Source of the DNA: JBNKHG01 sp050290225
Lineage (GTDB): Bacteria > Pseudomonadota > Gammaproteobacteria > Pseudomonadales > Cellvibrionaceae
Assembly: GCA_050290225.1 (NCBI GenBank)
Contig: JBNKHG010000031.1
Location: forward strand, 1 to 42,124
DNA: 42,124 bases
Direction of reading: 5' to 3'
Part shown: positions 24,110-32,977 of the stretch, in pieces
How positions within the stretch are numbered: the stretch's first letter is position 1
Layout of the letters: the number at the start of each line of letters is the position of its first letter
Made by a program: the position numbers and the translations under genes
Notes under the pieces: model-generated
What the model was told of the DNA's origin: nothing
What the model saw: only the letters and a program-made list of their open reading frames with translations
Databases searched by the model: none

Positions 24110-24224
24110 CGTAAAATCGCTTGTATTGACTGGTTTGTTGGGCCGATGACGCTGGTATTGGTTTGGCGCTATTGGCGAGTGCTTTTGACCACCCGGGTTG
24201 AGGGTGCTGCCTGGTTTCGGGCTT

Positions 24225-24356
24225 CTACTTCGACGCTGGCTGCGGTTCCGACGGCACTTCGGCGGGCTCCGGCAGGGTCAGGGCGCCTTTTTGGCCACAA
24301 CCTGTCAGTGGGATCAAAAACAGGGCCACGAGGGCGAGTACAAGGATACGGGTCAT
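24225..24356 (-). CDS. lptM: LptM-type small lipoprotein (YifL family, LPS translocon maturation)
   Basis: A 43-residue lipoprotein. The signal sequence TRILVLALVALFLIP leads to the lipobox LTGC, and the family motif GCGQKGALTLPEP follows directly. In E. coli LptM (YifL) binds the LptD-LptE LPS translocon and helps its disulfide maturation. AGGA lies about 10 bp before the ATG. Position between cyaY (divergent) and lysA is the conserved one in gammaproteobacteria, which makes the call firm in spite of the short length. Confidence 0.9.
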   Translation of the reverse strand: MTRILVLALVALFLIPLTGCGQKGALTLPEPAEVPSEPQPASK

Positions 24357-24456
24357 GGTCCGGTTTTCCTGGGCAGATTTATTACAGCCGGCAAGTATAA
24401 CGGCTAATGCCCGGGCGCCTCAATAACGCCGGGGTGGCAGCGGTAGCCTGGTTGGG

Positions 24457-24475
24457 AGTGGTGGTATACTGGTTT
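24457..24475 (+). promoter_or_regulatory. Possible extended -10 promoter of cyaY
   Basis: GTGGTATACTGG contains TG-N-TATACT, an extended -10 element, about 75 bp before the cyaY start. A -35 box is not convincing. Confidence 0.35.
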
Positions 24476-24544
24476 CCTTTTTGTGTTGTCCATCTGTGAC
24501 TTGATGTCGAACCCGATTCCCCTGTGTTTAGGAAAGAAAAATCT

Positions 24545-24874
24545 ATGAATGAAGCCCAGTACAGTGAAATGGTCGAACAGACCTTTACTGCCATTGAAGA
24601 GTCCGTCGACGCAAGTGGTGCGTCCCTGGACTATGAAAATACCGGTGGTATTCTCACTATCGATTGCGAAGATTCGGGCTCCCAGGTGATAGTGTCGCGG
24701 CAGGTGGCGCTGATGCAGATATGGGTGGCGGCCAAATCCGGCGGATTTCATTGCGAATTTCGCGATGGCTGCTGGCGCTGCACCACGACCGGAGAAGATC
24801 TGCAAACGCTGCTCTCACGGGTCTGCTCGGAGCAGTCAGACGAGGCTGTGGCGCTGGACTGGGACAATCCCTGA
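24545..24874 (+). CDS. cyaY: Iron-sulfur cluster assembly protein CyaY (bacterial frataxin)
   Basis: A 109-residue frataxin that binds iron and modulates the Isc cysteine desulfurase. The acidic first helix (MNEAQYSEMVEQTFTAIEES) is followed by a beta-sheet containing GGILTIDCEDSGSQVIVSRQ and the segment MQIWVAAKSGGFHCEF, then DGCWRCTTTGEDLQTLLSRV. ATG 24545 is placed after AGGAAAG; the frame extends a few codons upstream. Divergence from lptM-lysA and tail-to-tail position with cyaA are as in related bacteria. Confidence 0.93.
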   Translation: MNEAQYSEMVEQTFTAIEESVDASGASLDYENTGGILTIDCEDSGSQVIVSRQVALMQIWVAAKSGGFHCEFRDGCWRCTTTGEDLQTLLSRVCSEQSDEAVALDWDNP

Positions 24875-24890
24875 GTTTCTGACCCGGACT

Positions 24891-27794
24891 TCAACCCTGC
24901 GAAAGGGCGCTGTTGAGTTTGGCCTCCAATTGGGCCTTGATTTGCAGGTAGTGCACTGTCTGCAACGGCCCTCCGGTGGCGAGTGTCTGTTTGCACTGGG
25001 ACAGGTCCAGGTCTGTGATATAGCAGGGGTAGGGTTCGGCGCTCCTACGTTGTGACAGGACATACCGGCTGACGGCGTGGAACAGGTCTTCGCCCCATTC
25101 CCACTCACAAAACTCCTGCTGGTCACAGTAGAAATTGAATCTGTGTCCGCCGTCTTCCCCCAGTTCTGCGATCACTTGAACGTCAAAAAAGCGAAGTCTG
25201 TTTAGATCGGTGGTGACTGCTCTTGGCTCGATTTGTCCGACCGCTGTTGTGGTTTGCTGTTCCCTGTGCGTGACGAGTTCGTAAAAAGCCACTGGCGGCT
25301 TGCTTAATACACGCTCGGTGGGTGGCTTTTGCCATTCCTGGCGCTCATTGACCGCACGTATAAAACGGTGCAGGGGGCGCAACAGTGATTGTTGGTCGTG
25401 AAACGGTTGACGGCAGTGAAACAGCGAGCCGTGTTCATCCAGCACGTAGATGTCCGCTTCTTTGCCGGACAGGTGATAATAGACGTTAACTGCGGCTTCT
25501 GCGGGAGCGCGGGCAATCGCCACCAGGGGCGAGTGTTTGAGGCAATGACGGTCGATCATCAGGGGGCTGTAGCTGCTTTGTGCCTGTCCCAGGTGTGTGA
25601 TCAGTTCCTCTTCGGTTTTCAGACACTGGGCCCGGGGTTCGCCATCAACAAACTGTAGCGCGTGGTAGTGCCCGGCCATTGCGAAGATATAGCGGCTATT
25701 GAGTGGTCGGGTAGCGCTGTAATAGCAGGCGGTCACATCCCGAAACAGCTCTTCAACCCGCTGGGCGATGCTGCTGCTGCGACTGTGGCTGAGACAGTGC
25801 ACGCTCAGTTGAGGTGGAGCCTGATCGCGGCCCGACCGTTCGCGGCCCGACCGTTCGCGGCCCGAAGGTATCTCCCGCAGGTAATGCAGAAGGCTGCTGA
25901 GCAGGGCTCGATCGCCAAAGCGACAGCTGCTGACCTCGTTCCAGCTGTTGAGGCTTATCCACTCAATGCAGGCCACCTGGTTTTCTTTCAAGGCACTGTA
26001 GTCGAGGGGGTCGGAATGGTTGCTAAGCCGGTGAATGCCCTGTTTCTGCAACCGTTGCTGGGGATCCCGACCGAGGTTGACCAGTAGCAGCAGGCGTCGG
26101 GTCCGGGCAGGGATTTGAAAGGCCTCGTGGGCCACCGGCGGCAGTGGCAGTGGCAGCCACTGCTGGAGGGCTTTCACTGCCGGGCGCAGTTGCGTTACCA
26201 GGGGGGTGGGCGCAACACCATCGATATCAATCTGGGTTTCTGCAGTGAGTAGCCCATTGCAGTGACACCAAAGCAGCAGCTCTCCCAGGTGAGGGCTCTG
26301 TTTTACGGCGGCGTCAGGGGCGAAGGGTTGTTCGCGCAGCGGCTGGGTATAGGCATTCCAGACCGGTTTTCTGCCCTCTGTCGCGGGAGTGGCCACCAGG
26401 CTCAGGTTTTGTTCGCCCAGGTCCGGTGAAATGCCGGGATTGATCCAATCGATCTTGCCGGCCTTGCGATCGAAAGCGGCATAGAGCTTGCGACCCAGTA
26501 CGTTGAGTTCTTCATTGTCGATAGCGGCTTCAACGCCGGTCTGACGGGCAAACTCCACCAGGAAACGGTAGCTGCGGGTGAGTTCACTGACCAAAAGCTT
26601 GCGCTCGAAAATGACCTGACTGGCTTTCCAGTGCGGACGCGCATCCAGTAGGTAGAGCTGCTCCCGGGACCAACCCCACTCCCGGACCAGTCGTTCCAAC
26701 AGTTGCCGCTGCCACGATTTGTGTCTGCCACGGTGCGCTCGGGTCAGGGGTTTGTTGACCTTGAAATACAGACAGCGGCGCAACAATTCCAGACGTTTGG
26801 TTTCGCCGCGCTGGAGCAAGTAAGTTTCCAACCGCCGGTAAACCATGACATAGGGGTCGAGTTCGTCCACGTCCAGCTCACCGTTGTAAATCCTCTGCTT
26901 GAACTGCAGGGACAGTGCCCGCTCGGCCGGGTGGTCATTGGCGTAAGACTCCAGCAGCATGAGTTTCAGCACTGACTTGTAGGGCGATTCGATGGCTTTG
27001 TAGAGCTGCCAGATGCCCGCCCCCACATATTCCCCGGCTGGAATACCGTCGGTGCCGCCAAAGTCCAGCACTTCACGGGAATTGAGGAAGCGTCGCCCCA
27101 CCAGAATGTCAGCGTAGTTTCGATAGTGGCTTTCACAGGCTGCTGGCACCATCCACCACAAGGGCTCACGTCCAGCCAGGTGCAGGGCGGTGCGGTAAAA
27201 CTCGTCGAGCAGCAGGTAGTGCTGAGCCGAACCGCTGGATTCACTGTCCAGGGTACTGGTTTCACCGCGTTTAAATCCTTCACAGTCCATCAGGAAAAAG
27301 TGGGCTTCGAGACCGATGTGTGCGGCCTGTTCAGTCAACAATTGGCATTTGCGTCCCAGCTCTCGAATCCGGGCGGTGGCCAGTCCCGGCTGGTAGCAAA
27401 CCCAGAAATCCAGGTCGCTGCTATCACTATGAGCAACGGTGCCGACGCTGCCCATGACGAACAGTGCTTCGATATCTCGCGGCTGATTGGGGTCGCGTTT
27501 CCATTTGAAACTGCGGGCCAGTCCCTGGGCCAGGCGCAATTCGCTTTTTCCCGGTGTATAGCCTGCGATACCGCAGGGAGTCTGGTGGGAAATATAGCCC
27601 GGTAACATCGGGTGACTGGTGTGAAACAGCAGCGGCAACAGTGATAAAAACTGCTGTTGACGGTCCGATAAAGCCGAGTGAGTTCGCGCCAGGCGCTCGC
27701 GATTGACTTCCTGAAAACGCTGACGCAGATCGAACAGGTGCTTGCGGTCCAGCCCCTCATCTATGGCTTCAGTGGCAATTCGACGCTCGTGCAT
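24891..27794 (-). CDS. cyaA: Class I adenylate cyclase
   Basis: Makes cAMP from ATP. About 967 residues from the ATG at 27794 (MHERRIATEAIDEGLDRKHL); a GTG at 27833 would add 13 residues. The catalytic N-terminal half has the class I nucleotidyltransferase signature GSVGTVAHSDSSDLDFWVCY near residue 115 and DSESSGSAQHYLLLDEFYRT near 185. The C-terminal half is the regulatory domain. Within it, near residue 650, three copies of a five-residue unit (SGRER, SGRER, SGRDQ) are encoded by a 15-bp tandem repeat. It is longer than E. coli CyaA (848). It is convergent with cyaY. Confidence 0.93.
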   Translation of the reverse strand: MHERRIATEAIDEGLDRKHLFDLRQRFQEVNRERLARTHSALSDRQQQFLSLLPLLFHTSHPMLPGYISHQTPCGIAGYTPGKSELRLAQGLARSFKWKRDPNQPRDIEALFVMGSVGTVAHSDSSDLDFWVCYQPGLATARIRELGRKCQLLTEQAAHIGLEAHFFLMDCEGFKRGETSTLDSESSGSAQHYLLLDEFYRTALHLAGREPLWWMVPAACESHYRNYADILVGRRFLNSREVLDFGGTDGIPAGEYVGAGIWQLYKAIESPYKSVLKLMLLESYANDHPAERALSLQFKQRIYNGELDVDELDPYVMVYRRLETYLLQRGETKRLELLRRCLYFKVNKPLTRAHRGRHKSWQRQLLERLVREWGWSREQLYLLDARPHWKASQVIFERKLLVSELTRSYRFLVEFARQTGVEAAIDNEELNVLGRKLYAAFDRKAGKIDWINPGISPDLGEQNLSLVATPATEGRKPVWNAYTQPLREQPFAPDAAVKQSPHLGELLLWCHCNGLLTAETQIDIDGVAPTPLVTQLRPAVKALQQWLPLPLPPVAHEAFQIPARTRRLLLLVNLGRDPQQRLQKQGIHRLSNHSDPLDYSALKENQVACIEWISLNSWNEVSSCRFGDRALLSSLLHYLREIPSGRERSGRERSGRDQAPPQLSVHCLSHSRSSSIAQRVEELFRDVTACYYSATRPLNSRYIFAMAGHYHALQFVDGEPRAQCLKTEEELITHLGQAQSSYSPLMIDRHCLKHSPLVAIARAPAEAAVNVYYHLSGKEADIYVLDEHGSLFHCRQPFHDQQSLLRPLHRFIRAVNERQEWQKPPTERVLSKPPVAFYELVTHREQQTTTAVGQIEPRAVTTDLNRLRFFDVQVIAELGEDGGHRFNFYCDQQEFCEWEWGEDLFHAVSRYVLSQRRSAEPYPCYITDLDLSQCKQTLATGGPLQTVHYLQIKAQLEAKLNSALSQG
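25826..25865. repeat. 15-bp in-frame tandem repeat within cyaA
   Basis: CGCGGCCCGACCGTT occurs twice in full (25826-25840, 25841-25855), followed by a partial third copy. It codes for Gly/Arg/Glu/Ser in a loop of the regulatory half of CyaA. The period is a multiple of three, so copy changes would keep the frame. Confidence 0.85.
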
Positions 27795-27898
27795 ACACCC
27801 CAAGTGCTTCAATTGTTGTATTGCGATTGTCACAGTGTAACCGCATCAGGGCTTGGGGGCACCTCCCGGTGCATGTTTGTGCGCCACAGATTTGTGTG

Positions 27899-30800
27899 TC
27901 AGTGTTTATTGTCGGGCAGTCTGAGGCGCAAAAAACTCGATAGCGTGGAGTAGAGCAGGGCGGGATCGACGGGCTTGGTGATATAGCCATCCATGCCCAC
28001 CTCCAGACACAACTCCCGGTCGCCGCGCATCGCGTGTGCGGTCATGGCGATTATGGGAATGTGAGGACAGTGAGAGCCCTTGCGAATGGTTTTGGTGGCT
28101 TGGTAGCCGTCCACTTCGGGCATCTCCATATCCATCAAAATGGCATCGTAATCTCCAGGCGCCGCCGCCGTGAGTTTGTCAATCGCCTCCTGGCCGTTAT
28201 TGGCGATGGTTACTTGAACCCCTTTTTTCCTCAAGATGCCGGTGGCCACTTTTTGGTTGACCACGTTATCTTCGGCCAGGAGTACATGTGCACTGGCCAG
28301 CAGTTGGTCGTCACTGAGGTTGTCTGTGGTCACACAGGTATCGAACAGACGCTCTCCGTAGATCTCGGCAATAGCATCAAACAGCCTTGAGGGACTGACC
28401 GGTTTATTGATGAAACCATTGACCGAGTGGTCGTGGTCCTGTTTCAGAATTTCTGTTTGCGGGCGGGTCGCGACCAGGATAATCCGCGGTTGGTGACTGA
28501 TTCTGTGGTCGTTGCGAATTATCAGACTGGCCCCGAGACCATCGATCTCGCGGAGGTTGCAGTCCATGACCACCAGGTCGTAAGGGTGGCGGGCATCGGC
28601 TTCCTCCAGTTGCCTGATGGCGCTCTGGGCATCGTCGGCAGAGTCCACCTTCAGGTGTATGGTACTGGCGGTTTTCGCCAGAATGGCACGGGCAGCGGCA
28701 TTGTCGTCGACTATCAGGGTACGAAGGTTTTCAAATCGCTGGGGTTTTTCCCGCAGCGGATCGGCGCCTATCTGACTGTGGCCGAAGCGAGCGCTGAATT
28801 GAAAATGGCTGCCGCGTCCGGGCTTGCTCCTGACGTTAATCCGGCCGTGCATCAACTCCACCAGGTGTTTGCAGATTGACAGACCGAGGCCGGTGCCGCC
28901 GAATTTACGCGATGCGGAACCATCGACCTGGGTAAAGGGCTCAAACAGGCGATTGATCTGCGATTGGGTCATGCCGATGCCGTTATCGGTCACTGAAAAA
29001 AGCAGCTCCACATAGTCCCGGGTCTGGTTTTGCTTTTGTACTCGGATATGAATTTCGCCCTGTTCGGAAAACTTGATGGCGTTATCAATGAGATTCCTCA
29101 ACACTTGCCCCAGGCGTTGGGCGTCGCCTCGAAAATAGCGAGGAACTTCAGCGGTGATGTCATAAATGATGGCGAGGCCCTTGCGCCTGGCCTTGGTATC
29201 GACATCAGCCGCAAGCTGGGCAAAGACTTCATCGATATCCACATGCGTGTTTTCGAGCGCAAGTTTGCCGGATTCGATCTTGGAGAAATCCAGTACTTCG
29301 TTGATGATCTCCAGCAGCGAATGGGCGGCTTGATCGATATTGTCCAGGTAGCTGCACTGTTTCCGGTTGAGGCCAGTGTCCTTGAGCAGGTGACCCATAC
29401 CAATAATGGCGTTCATGGGGGTGCGGATTTCGTGGCTCATGCGCGCCAGGAACTCGCTCTTGGCGCTGTTGGCCTCTTCGGCCAGGGCCTTGGCTGCCAG
29501 TAGCTCCTGCTGCTGCTTTTTGAAGGAGGTGATATCCACGTTAACGCCAACGCAACGGGTGGGCCGGCCGCGGTTGTCGAACTCCACGTACTTGTAGCGC
29601 GCGTAGACCCACAGGATACGCCCGGTTTTATGGATCATGCGAAACGTCTGCTCCACATGAGCCTCTCGATGGCCGCGGGTCACCGGTGGTGTGGCCAATA
29701 CCAATGGCAGGTCATCCGGGTGCATGAACGTTCGGCAGAAGGTATCAAAGTTTTGTGGCAGTTGATCCTTTTCATAACCGAGCATGCGCAGATAGCTGGG
29801 GCTGAAATACATCTCGTTGGAGATCAGATTCCAGTCCCAGAGGCCGTCCCGGGAGGCATCCATGGCGTAGTTGAAACGGGCCTCGCGATCGGCCAGGGCA
29901 GCAGTGATGTCTTTGCGATTGAGGGTCATGGCGATCACGTCGCCAATGGTTTGGGCCACGTGCAGATCCTGGTCACTCCAGTGTCGTGGCTTAAAGCGTT
30001 GGACCAGGGCGATAAAACTGTCCAGTTGACCGTGATGATGGATGGGAATCACGGCACTGGCGCGAATCTGTTGCCTCTGCATATCCTGTTTGAGATCGGG
30101 GTCCAGGTCTTCAACATTGTGAATATCGTCATACACGACCCATTTGCTCCGGGTGAGGGCGTCCACCAATCGGGGAATGCGACTCATATTGACACCTTTC
30201 CAGAGTTCAGAGGCGGGCATGAAGTCGGATTTGTACCACTGGTGAGAGAAGGAAATTTCACCCTCCGCGTTAAAACGGCCGATAACGCAGCGGTCGAGAT
30301 CGAGGAAGTTTCCAAGAGAACATAAGGATTCGTCGATGGCCTGGTCGTCGTCGTGTTCAAATAACAGGCTAATGCTGCGGCTGAGCCACGCCTCGCATTC
30401 CGCCAGCCGTTGCAGTTCCTGTTGGGCCTGTTTCAGGTCGGTGATATCCGTGAGGCAGCCCACCACGCGCAAGGCGCTGCCGCTGTGATGGCGTTGATAA
30501 ATCCGCACCCGCAGGCGGCACCAGCAGGTACTGCCATCCTTGCGGCGCATACGGAATTCGGTTTCGTAGTCTTTCCCGGTGGCAACAGCCTGATGAAATT
30601 TATTAAAGATCCGGCTGCGGTCCTGTGGGAAGACGCGGCGAAAGATATTGCCCGGTGTGTTTTCCAATTCGCCGGGAGAGTAGCCCAGCAGGCCCAGGCA
30701 TTCGCTACTGTAGATTACTTCGCCGTTGCTGGCGCTCCAGGTGAAGTAGCCATCCGTAGAGACATTTAGCAGACGTTGGTCAGCCGGTCGCAGGAATACA

Positions 30801-30904
30801 GACGCCGCTGTCTGCCCCTGTTTGAGGGCAGCCAGCTCGCCTTCCAATTGTTTGATTCGCGCTGTCAGCGCGTCTTTCCCTTGTCCATCTGCAGAAATAG
30901 CCAT
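27899..30904 (-). CDS. Hybrid sensor histidine kinase (PAS-GAF-PAS-HisKA-HATPase-REC-REC)
   Basis: About 1000 residues, with no membrane segment. In order: a short N-terminal coiled coil, PAS/PAC (~40-160), GAF (~180-335), PAS/PAC (~350-465), HisKA with the phospho-histidine in ARMSHEIRTPMNAIIGM (near residue 490), and HATPase (NLIDNAIKFS, DNGIGM, FGGTGLGLSI). Two receiver domains follow: the first with DLVVMDCNLREIDG, the second with AILMDMEMPEVDGYQ and MTAHAMRGD. There is no Hpt domain, so a separate phosphotransfer protein would be needed. The start is ATG 30904, with a GTG six codons upstream as alternative. No response regulator is adjacent. The signal is unknown; PAS and GAF suggest a soluble or redox cue. 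Confidence 0.9.
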   Translation of the reverse strand: MAISADGQGKDALTARIKQLEGELAALKQGQTAASVFLRPADQRLLNVSTDGYFTWSASNGEVIYSSECLGLLGYSPGELENTPGNIFRRVFPQDRSRIFNKFHQAVATGKDYETEFRMRRKDGSTCWCRLRVRIYQRHHSGSALRVVGCLTDITDLKQAQQELQRLAECEAWLSRSISLLFEHDDDQAIDESLCSLGNFLDLDRCVIGRFNAEGEISFSHQWYKSDFMPASELWKGVNMSRIPRLVDALTRSKWVVYDDIHNVEDLDPDLKQDMQRQQIRASAVIPIHHHGQLDSFIALVQRFKPRHWSDQDLHVAQTIGDVIAMTLNRKDITAALADREARFNYAMDASRDGLWDWNLISNEMYFSPSYLRMLGYEKDQLPQNFDTFCRTFMHPDDLPLVLATPPVTRGHREAHVEQTFRMIHKTGRILWVYARYKYVEFDNRGRPTRCVGVNVDITSFKKQQQELLAAKALAEEANSAKSEFLARMSHEIRTPMNAIIGMGHLLKDTGLNRKQCSYLDNIDQAAHSLLEIINEVLDFSKIESGKLALENTHVDIDEVFAQLAADVDTKARRKGLAIIYDITAEVPRYFRGDAQRLGQVLRNLIDNAIKFSEQGEIHIRVQKQNQTRDYVELLFSVTDNGIGMTQSQINRLFEPFTQVDGSASRKFGGTGLGLSICKHLVELMHGRINVRSKPGRGSHFQFSARFGHSQIGADPLREKPQRFENLRTLIVDDNAAARAILAKTASTIHLKVDSADDAQSAIRQLEEADARHPYDLVVMDCNLREIDGLGASLIIRNDHRISHQPRIILVATRPQTEILKQDHDHSVNGFINKPVSPSRLFDAIAEIYGERLFDTCVTTDNLSDDQLLASAHVLLAEDNVVNQKVATGILRKKGVQVTIANNGQEAIDKLTAAAPGDYDAILMDMEMPEVDGYQATKTIRKGSHCPHIPIIAMTAHAMRGDRELCLEVGMDGYITKPVDPALLYSTLSSFLRLRLPDNKH

Positions 30905-31254
30905 AGGTTCAGGTACAGCCACTCACGATAGGTAACATGGGGCGACAGGTAACTAGAGGGGAGCTCCACCCCGGCCCCGGGGTTGATTGAGCCACCCTGG
31001 GAGAATTCCAGGGCACCTAAACGCTATAGCTTAGCCCAAAATGGCGATTTTTCCAGTTTGTGGAGGGGCTGCCCATTGCCTGGTTAAGCGGGTATGTAGG
31101 CGGGATATGGGCAGTAAGAGGCAAATCTTGGTGTGTCAGTGCTCAACTTGATAAAAGAATGGGAGATGGGTTTCTAAGAAGGAGGCAGCGGGGAATCCCG
31201 CTGCAATTCGTTCAGCGCTGTCACTAACTGTCGTTCTGGGCTGATACTGCCTGT
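30905..31254. other. Gene-free stretch between the hybrid kinase and argH
   Basis: No coding region is supported. It contains a small inverted repeat (CCCTGG at 30995 and CCAGGG at 31008) and is bordered on the right by the 23-bp tandem array. The promoter of the hybrid kinase should be here, but I cannot pick it out. Confidence 0.6.
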
Positions 31255-31381
31255 CGTTCAAGACTGTTATTCCCTCGCGTTCAAGACTGTTATTCCCTCG
31301 CGTTCAAGACTGTTATTCCCTCGCGTTCAAGACTGTTATTCCCTCGCGTTCAGGACTGTTATTCCCTCGCGTTCAGGATTG
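31255..31381. repeat. 23-bp tandem repeat array (about 5.5 copies) at the argH 3' end
   Basis: Units beginning CGTTCAAGACTGTTATTCCC start at 31255, 31278, 31301 and 31324; one with CGTTCAGGACTG starts at 31347 and a partial one at 31370. The copies are identical except for A/G changes toward argH. The rightmost partial copy covers the argH stop codon, so the unit seems to have been duplicated outward from the end of argH. Confidence 0.95.
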
Positions 31382-32767
31382 TTGCTGGCGGGCGCGTGCC
31401 ACGGCTGCCCGGACCTGGTTAGGTGCCGTGCCGCCGATGTGATCGCGTGCGGCGACCGAACCCTCCAGGGTGAGGACATCGAACACGTCCTGCTCAATTG
31501 TATCGGAGAACTGTCGCAGTTCAGCAAGACTCATTTCGGAGAGATCCTTGCCCTGTTCGATCCCAAAGGCCACAGACTTGCCGACAATTTCATGGGCGTC
31601 GCGGAAGGGCACGCCCTTGCGCACCAGGTAATCCGCCAGGTCGGTGGCAGTGGAGAAACCCCGTTTGGCGGCCTCGTACATATTCTCTTTCTTCGACTCT
31701 ATGGCGGGAATCATATCGGCAAAGGCACGGAGGCTATCTTTGACAGTATCAATGGCGTCAAACAGAGGCTCCTTGTCTTCCTGATTGTCCTTGTTGTAGG
31801 CCAGGGGTTGGCTCTTCATCAGGGTCAGCAGGCTGATCAGGTGGCCGTTGACGCGACCGGTTTTGCCCCGCACCAGTTCCGGCACGTCCGGGTTCTTCTT
31901 CTGCGGCATTATGGAGGACCCCGTACAGAAGCGGTCGGGCAGGTTGATAAAATTGAATTGGGCCGAGGTCCAGAGAACCAATTCCTCGCTCATTCGCGAC
32001 ATATGGGTCATCAGCAGGCTGGCGAAGGCACAGAACTCGATGGCGAAATCCCGGTCAGACACGGAATCGAGGGAATTCTCGGTGGGCGCTTCGAAACCCA
32101 ACAGTTTAGCGGTATAGGCCCGGTCGATGGGGTAGGTGGTGCCGGCCAGGGCCGCGGCTCCTAAGGGCGACTGATTAGCCCGGGCGCGACAGTCCAGCAG
32201 CCGACCCCGGTCGCGACGCAGCATCTCGAACCAGGCCAGTAAATGATGGCCGAAGGTCACTGGTTGTGCGGTCTGAAGATGGGTAAAACCGGGCATGATG
32301 GTGTCAGCTTCGGCCTCGGCCAGGTCCAGCAGGCCCTGTTGCAGACGCTGCAATTCTGCGTCGATGGCGTCGATTTCATCACGCAGGTACAGGCGGATAT
32401 CCGTGGCCACCTGGTCATTGCGGGAGCGCCCCGTGTGCAGCTTTTTGCCGGTAATGCCGATGCGCTCGGTCAGGGCGGCCTCCACATTCATGTGTACATC
32501 CTCGAGCGCCACCGACCAGTTGAACTTGCCCGCATCGATATCAGCGCGCACCGCTTCCAGGCCGTCAATAATCTGTTGCTTTTCGACTTCGGTGAGTACG
32601 CCTGCCTTGGCCAGCATGGTGGCATGGGCGATGGAGCCGTTGATATCGTGGTGGTAGAGGCGCTGGTCAAAGGTCACCGAGGCGGTGTAACGCGCGACAA
32701 AAGCGTTGGTGGGTTCCGAGAAGCGACCGCCCCATTGTTGGTTGGTCTGTTCGTCTTTTGTGCTCAT
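31373..32767 (-). CDS. argH: Argininosuccinate lyase
   Basis: Last step of arginine synthesis: cleaves argininosuccinate to arginine and fumarate. It has 464 residues, the usual length. Motifs: WGGRFSEPTNAFVARYTASV at the N-terminus, EDVHMNVEAAL and HTGRSRNDQVATD, and the superfamily signature with the mobile loop GSSIMPQKKNPDVPELVRGK near residue 280. The C-terminus ends in ARARQQQS at the edge of the 23-bp repeat array. It is divergent from algZ, as in pseudomonads. Confidence 0.95.
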   Translation of the reverse strand: MSTKDEQTNQQWGGRFSEPTNAFVARYTASVTFDQRLYHHDINGSIAHATMLAKAGVLTEVEKQQIIDGLEAVRADIDAGKFNWSVALEDVHMNVEAALTERIGITGKKLHTGRSRNDQVATDIRLYLRDEIDAIDAELQRLQQGLLDLAEAEADTIMPGFTHLQTAQPVTFGHHLLAWFEMLRRDRGRLLDCRARANQSPLGAAALAGTTYPIDRAYTAKLLGFEAPTENSLDSVSDRDFAIEFCAFASLLMTHMSRMSEELVLWTSAQFNFINLPDRFCTGSSIMPQKKNPDVPELVRGKTGRVNGHLISLLTLMKSQPLAYNKDNQEDKEPLFDAIDTVKDSLRAFADMIPAIESKKENMYEAAKRGFSTATDLADYLVRKGVPFRDAHEIVGKSVAFGIEQGKDLSEMSLAELRQFSDTIEQDVFDVLTLEGSVAARDHIGGTAPNQVRAAVARARQQQS

Positions 32768-32977
32768 GGTAGCTACCTGTTTATCGCGCCAGCGGCCAGT
32801 ACTCCTACCCGTTATTGCCCGGCTGGGAGATTCTCCGCTGTTAATGGCTGGAAATCTTGACTCTATCCCGCGAATGGCGTGGGATACAAGGTGTCGTCGT
32901 GGCCGCGCATTATAGTCCTTAGCGGGCCGATAACAAATGCGTGATCTCTGGGCTGCAATTGGCTATAAAGGACATCA

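Noticed and set aside
31255..31381. The tandem array as a CRISPR array
   Set aside because: The 23-bp units are directly adjacent with no unique spacers, and there are no cas genes; it is a plain minisatellite.
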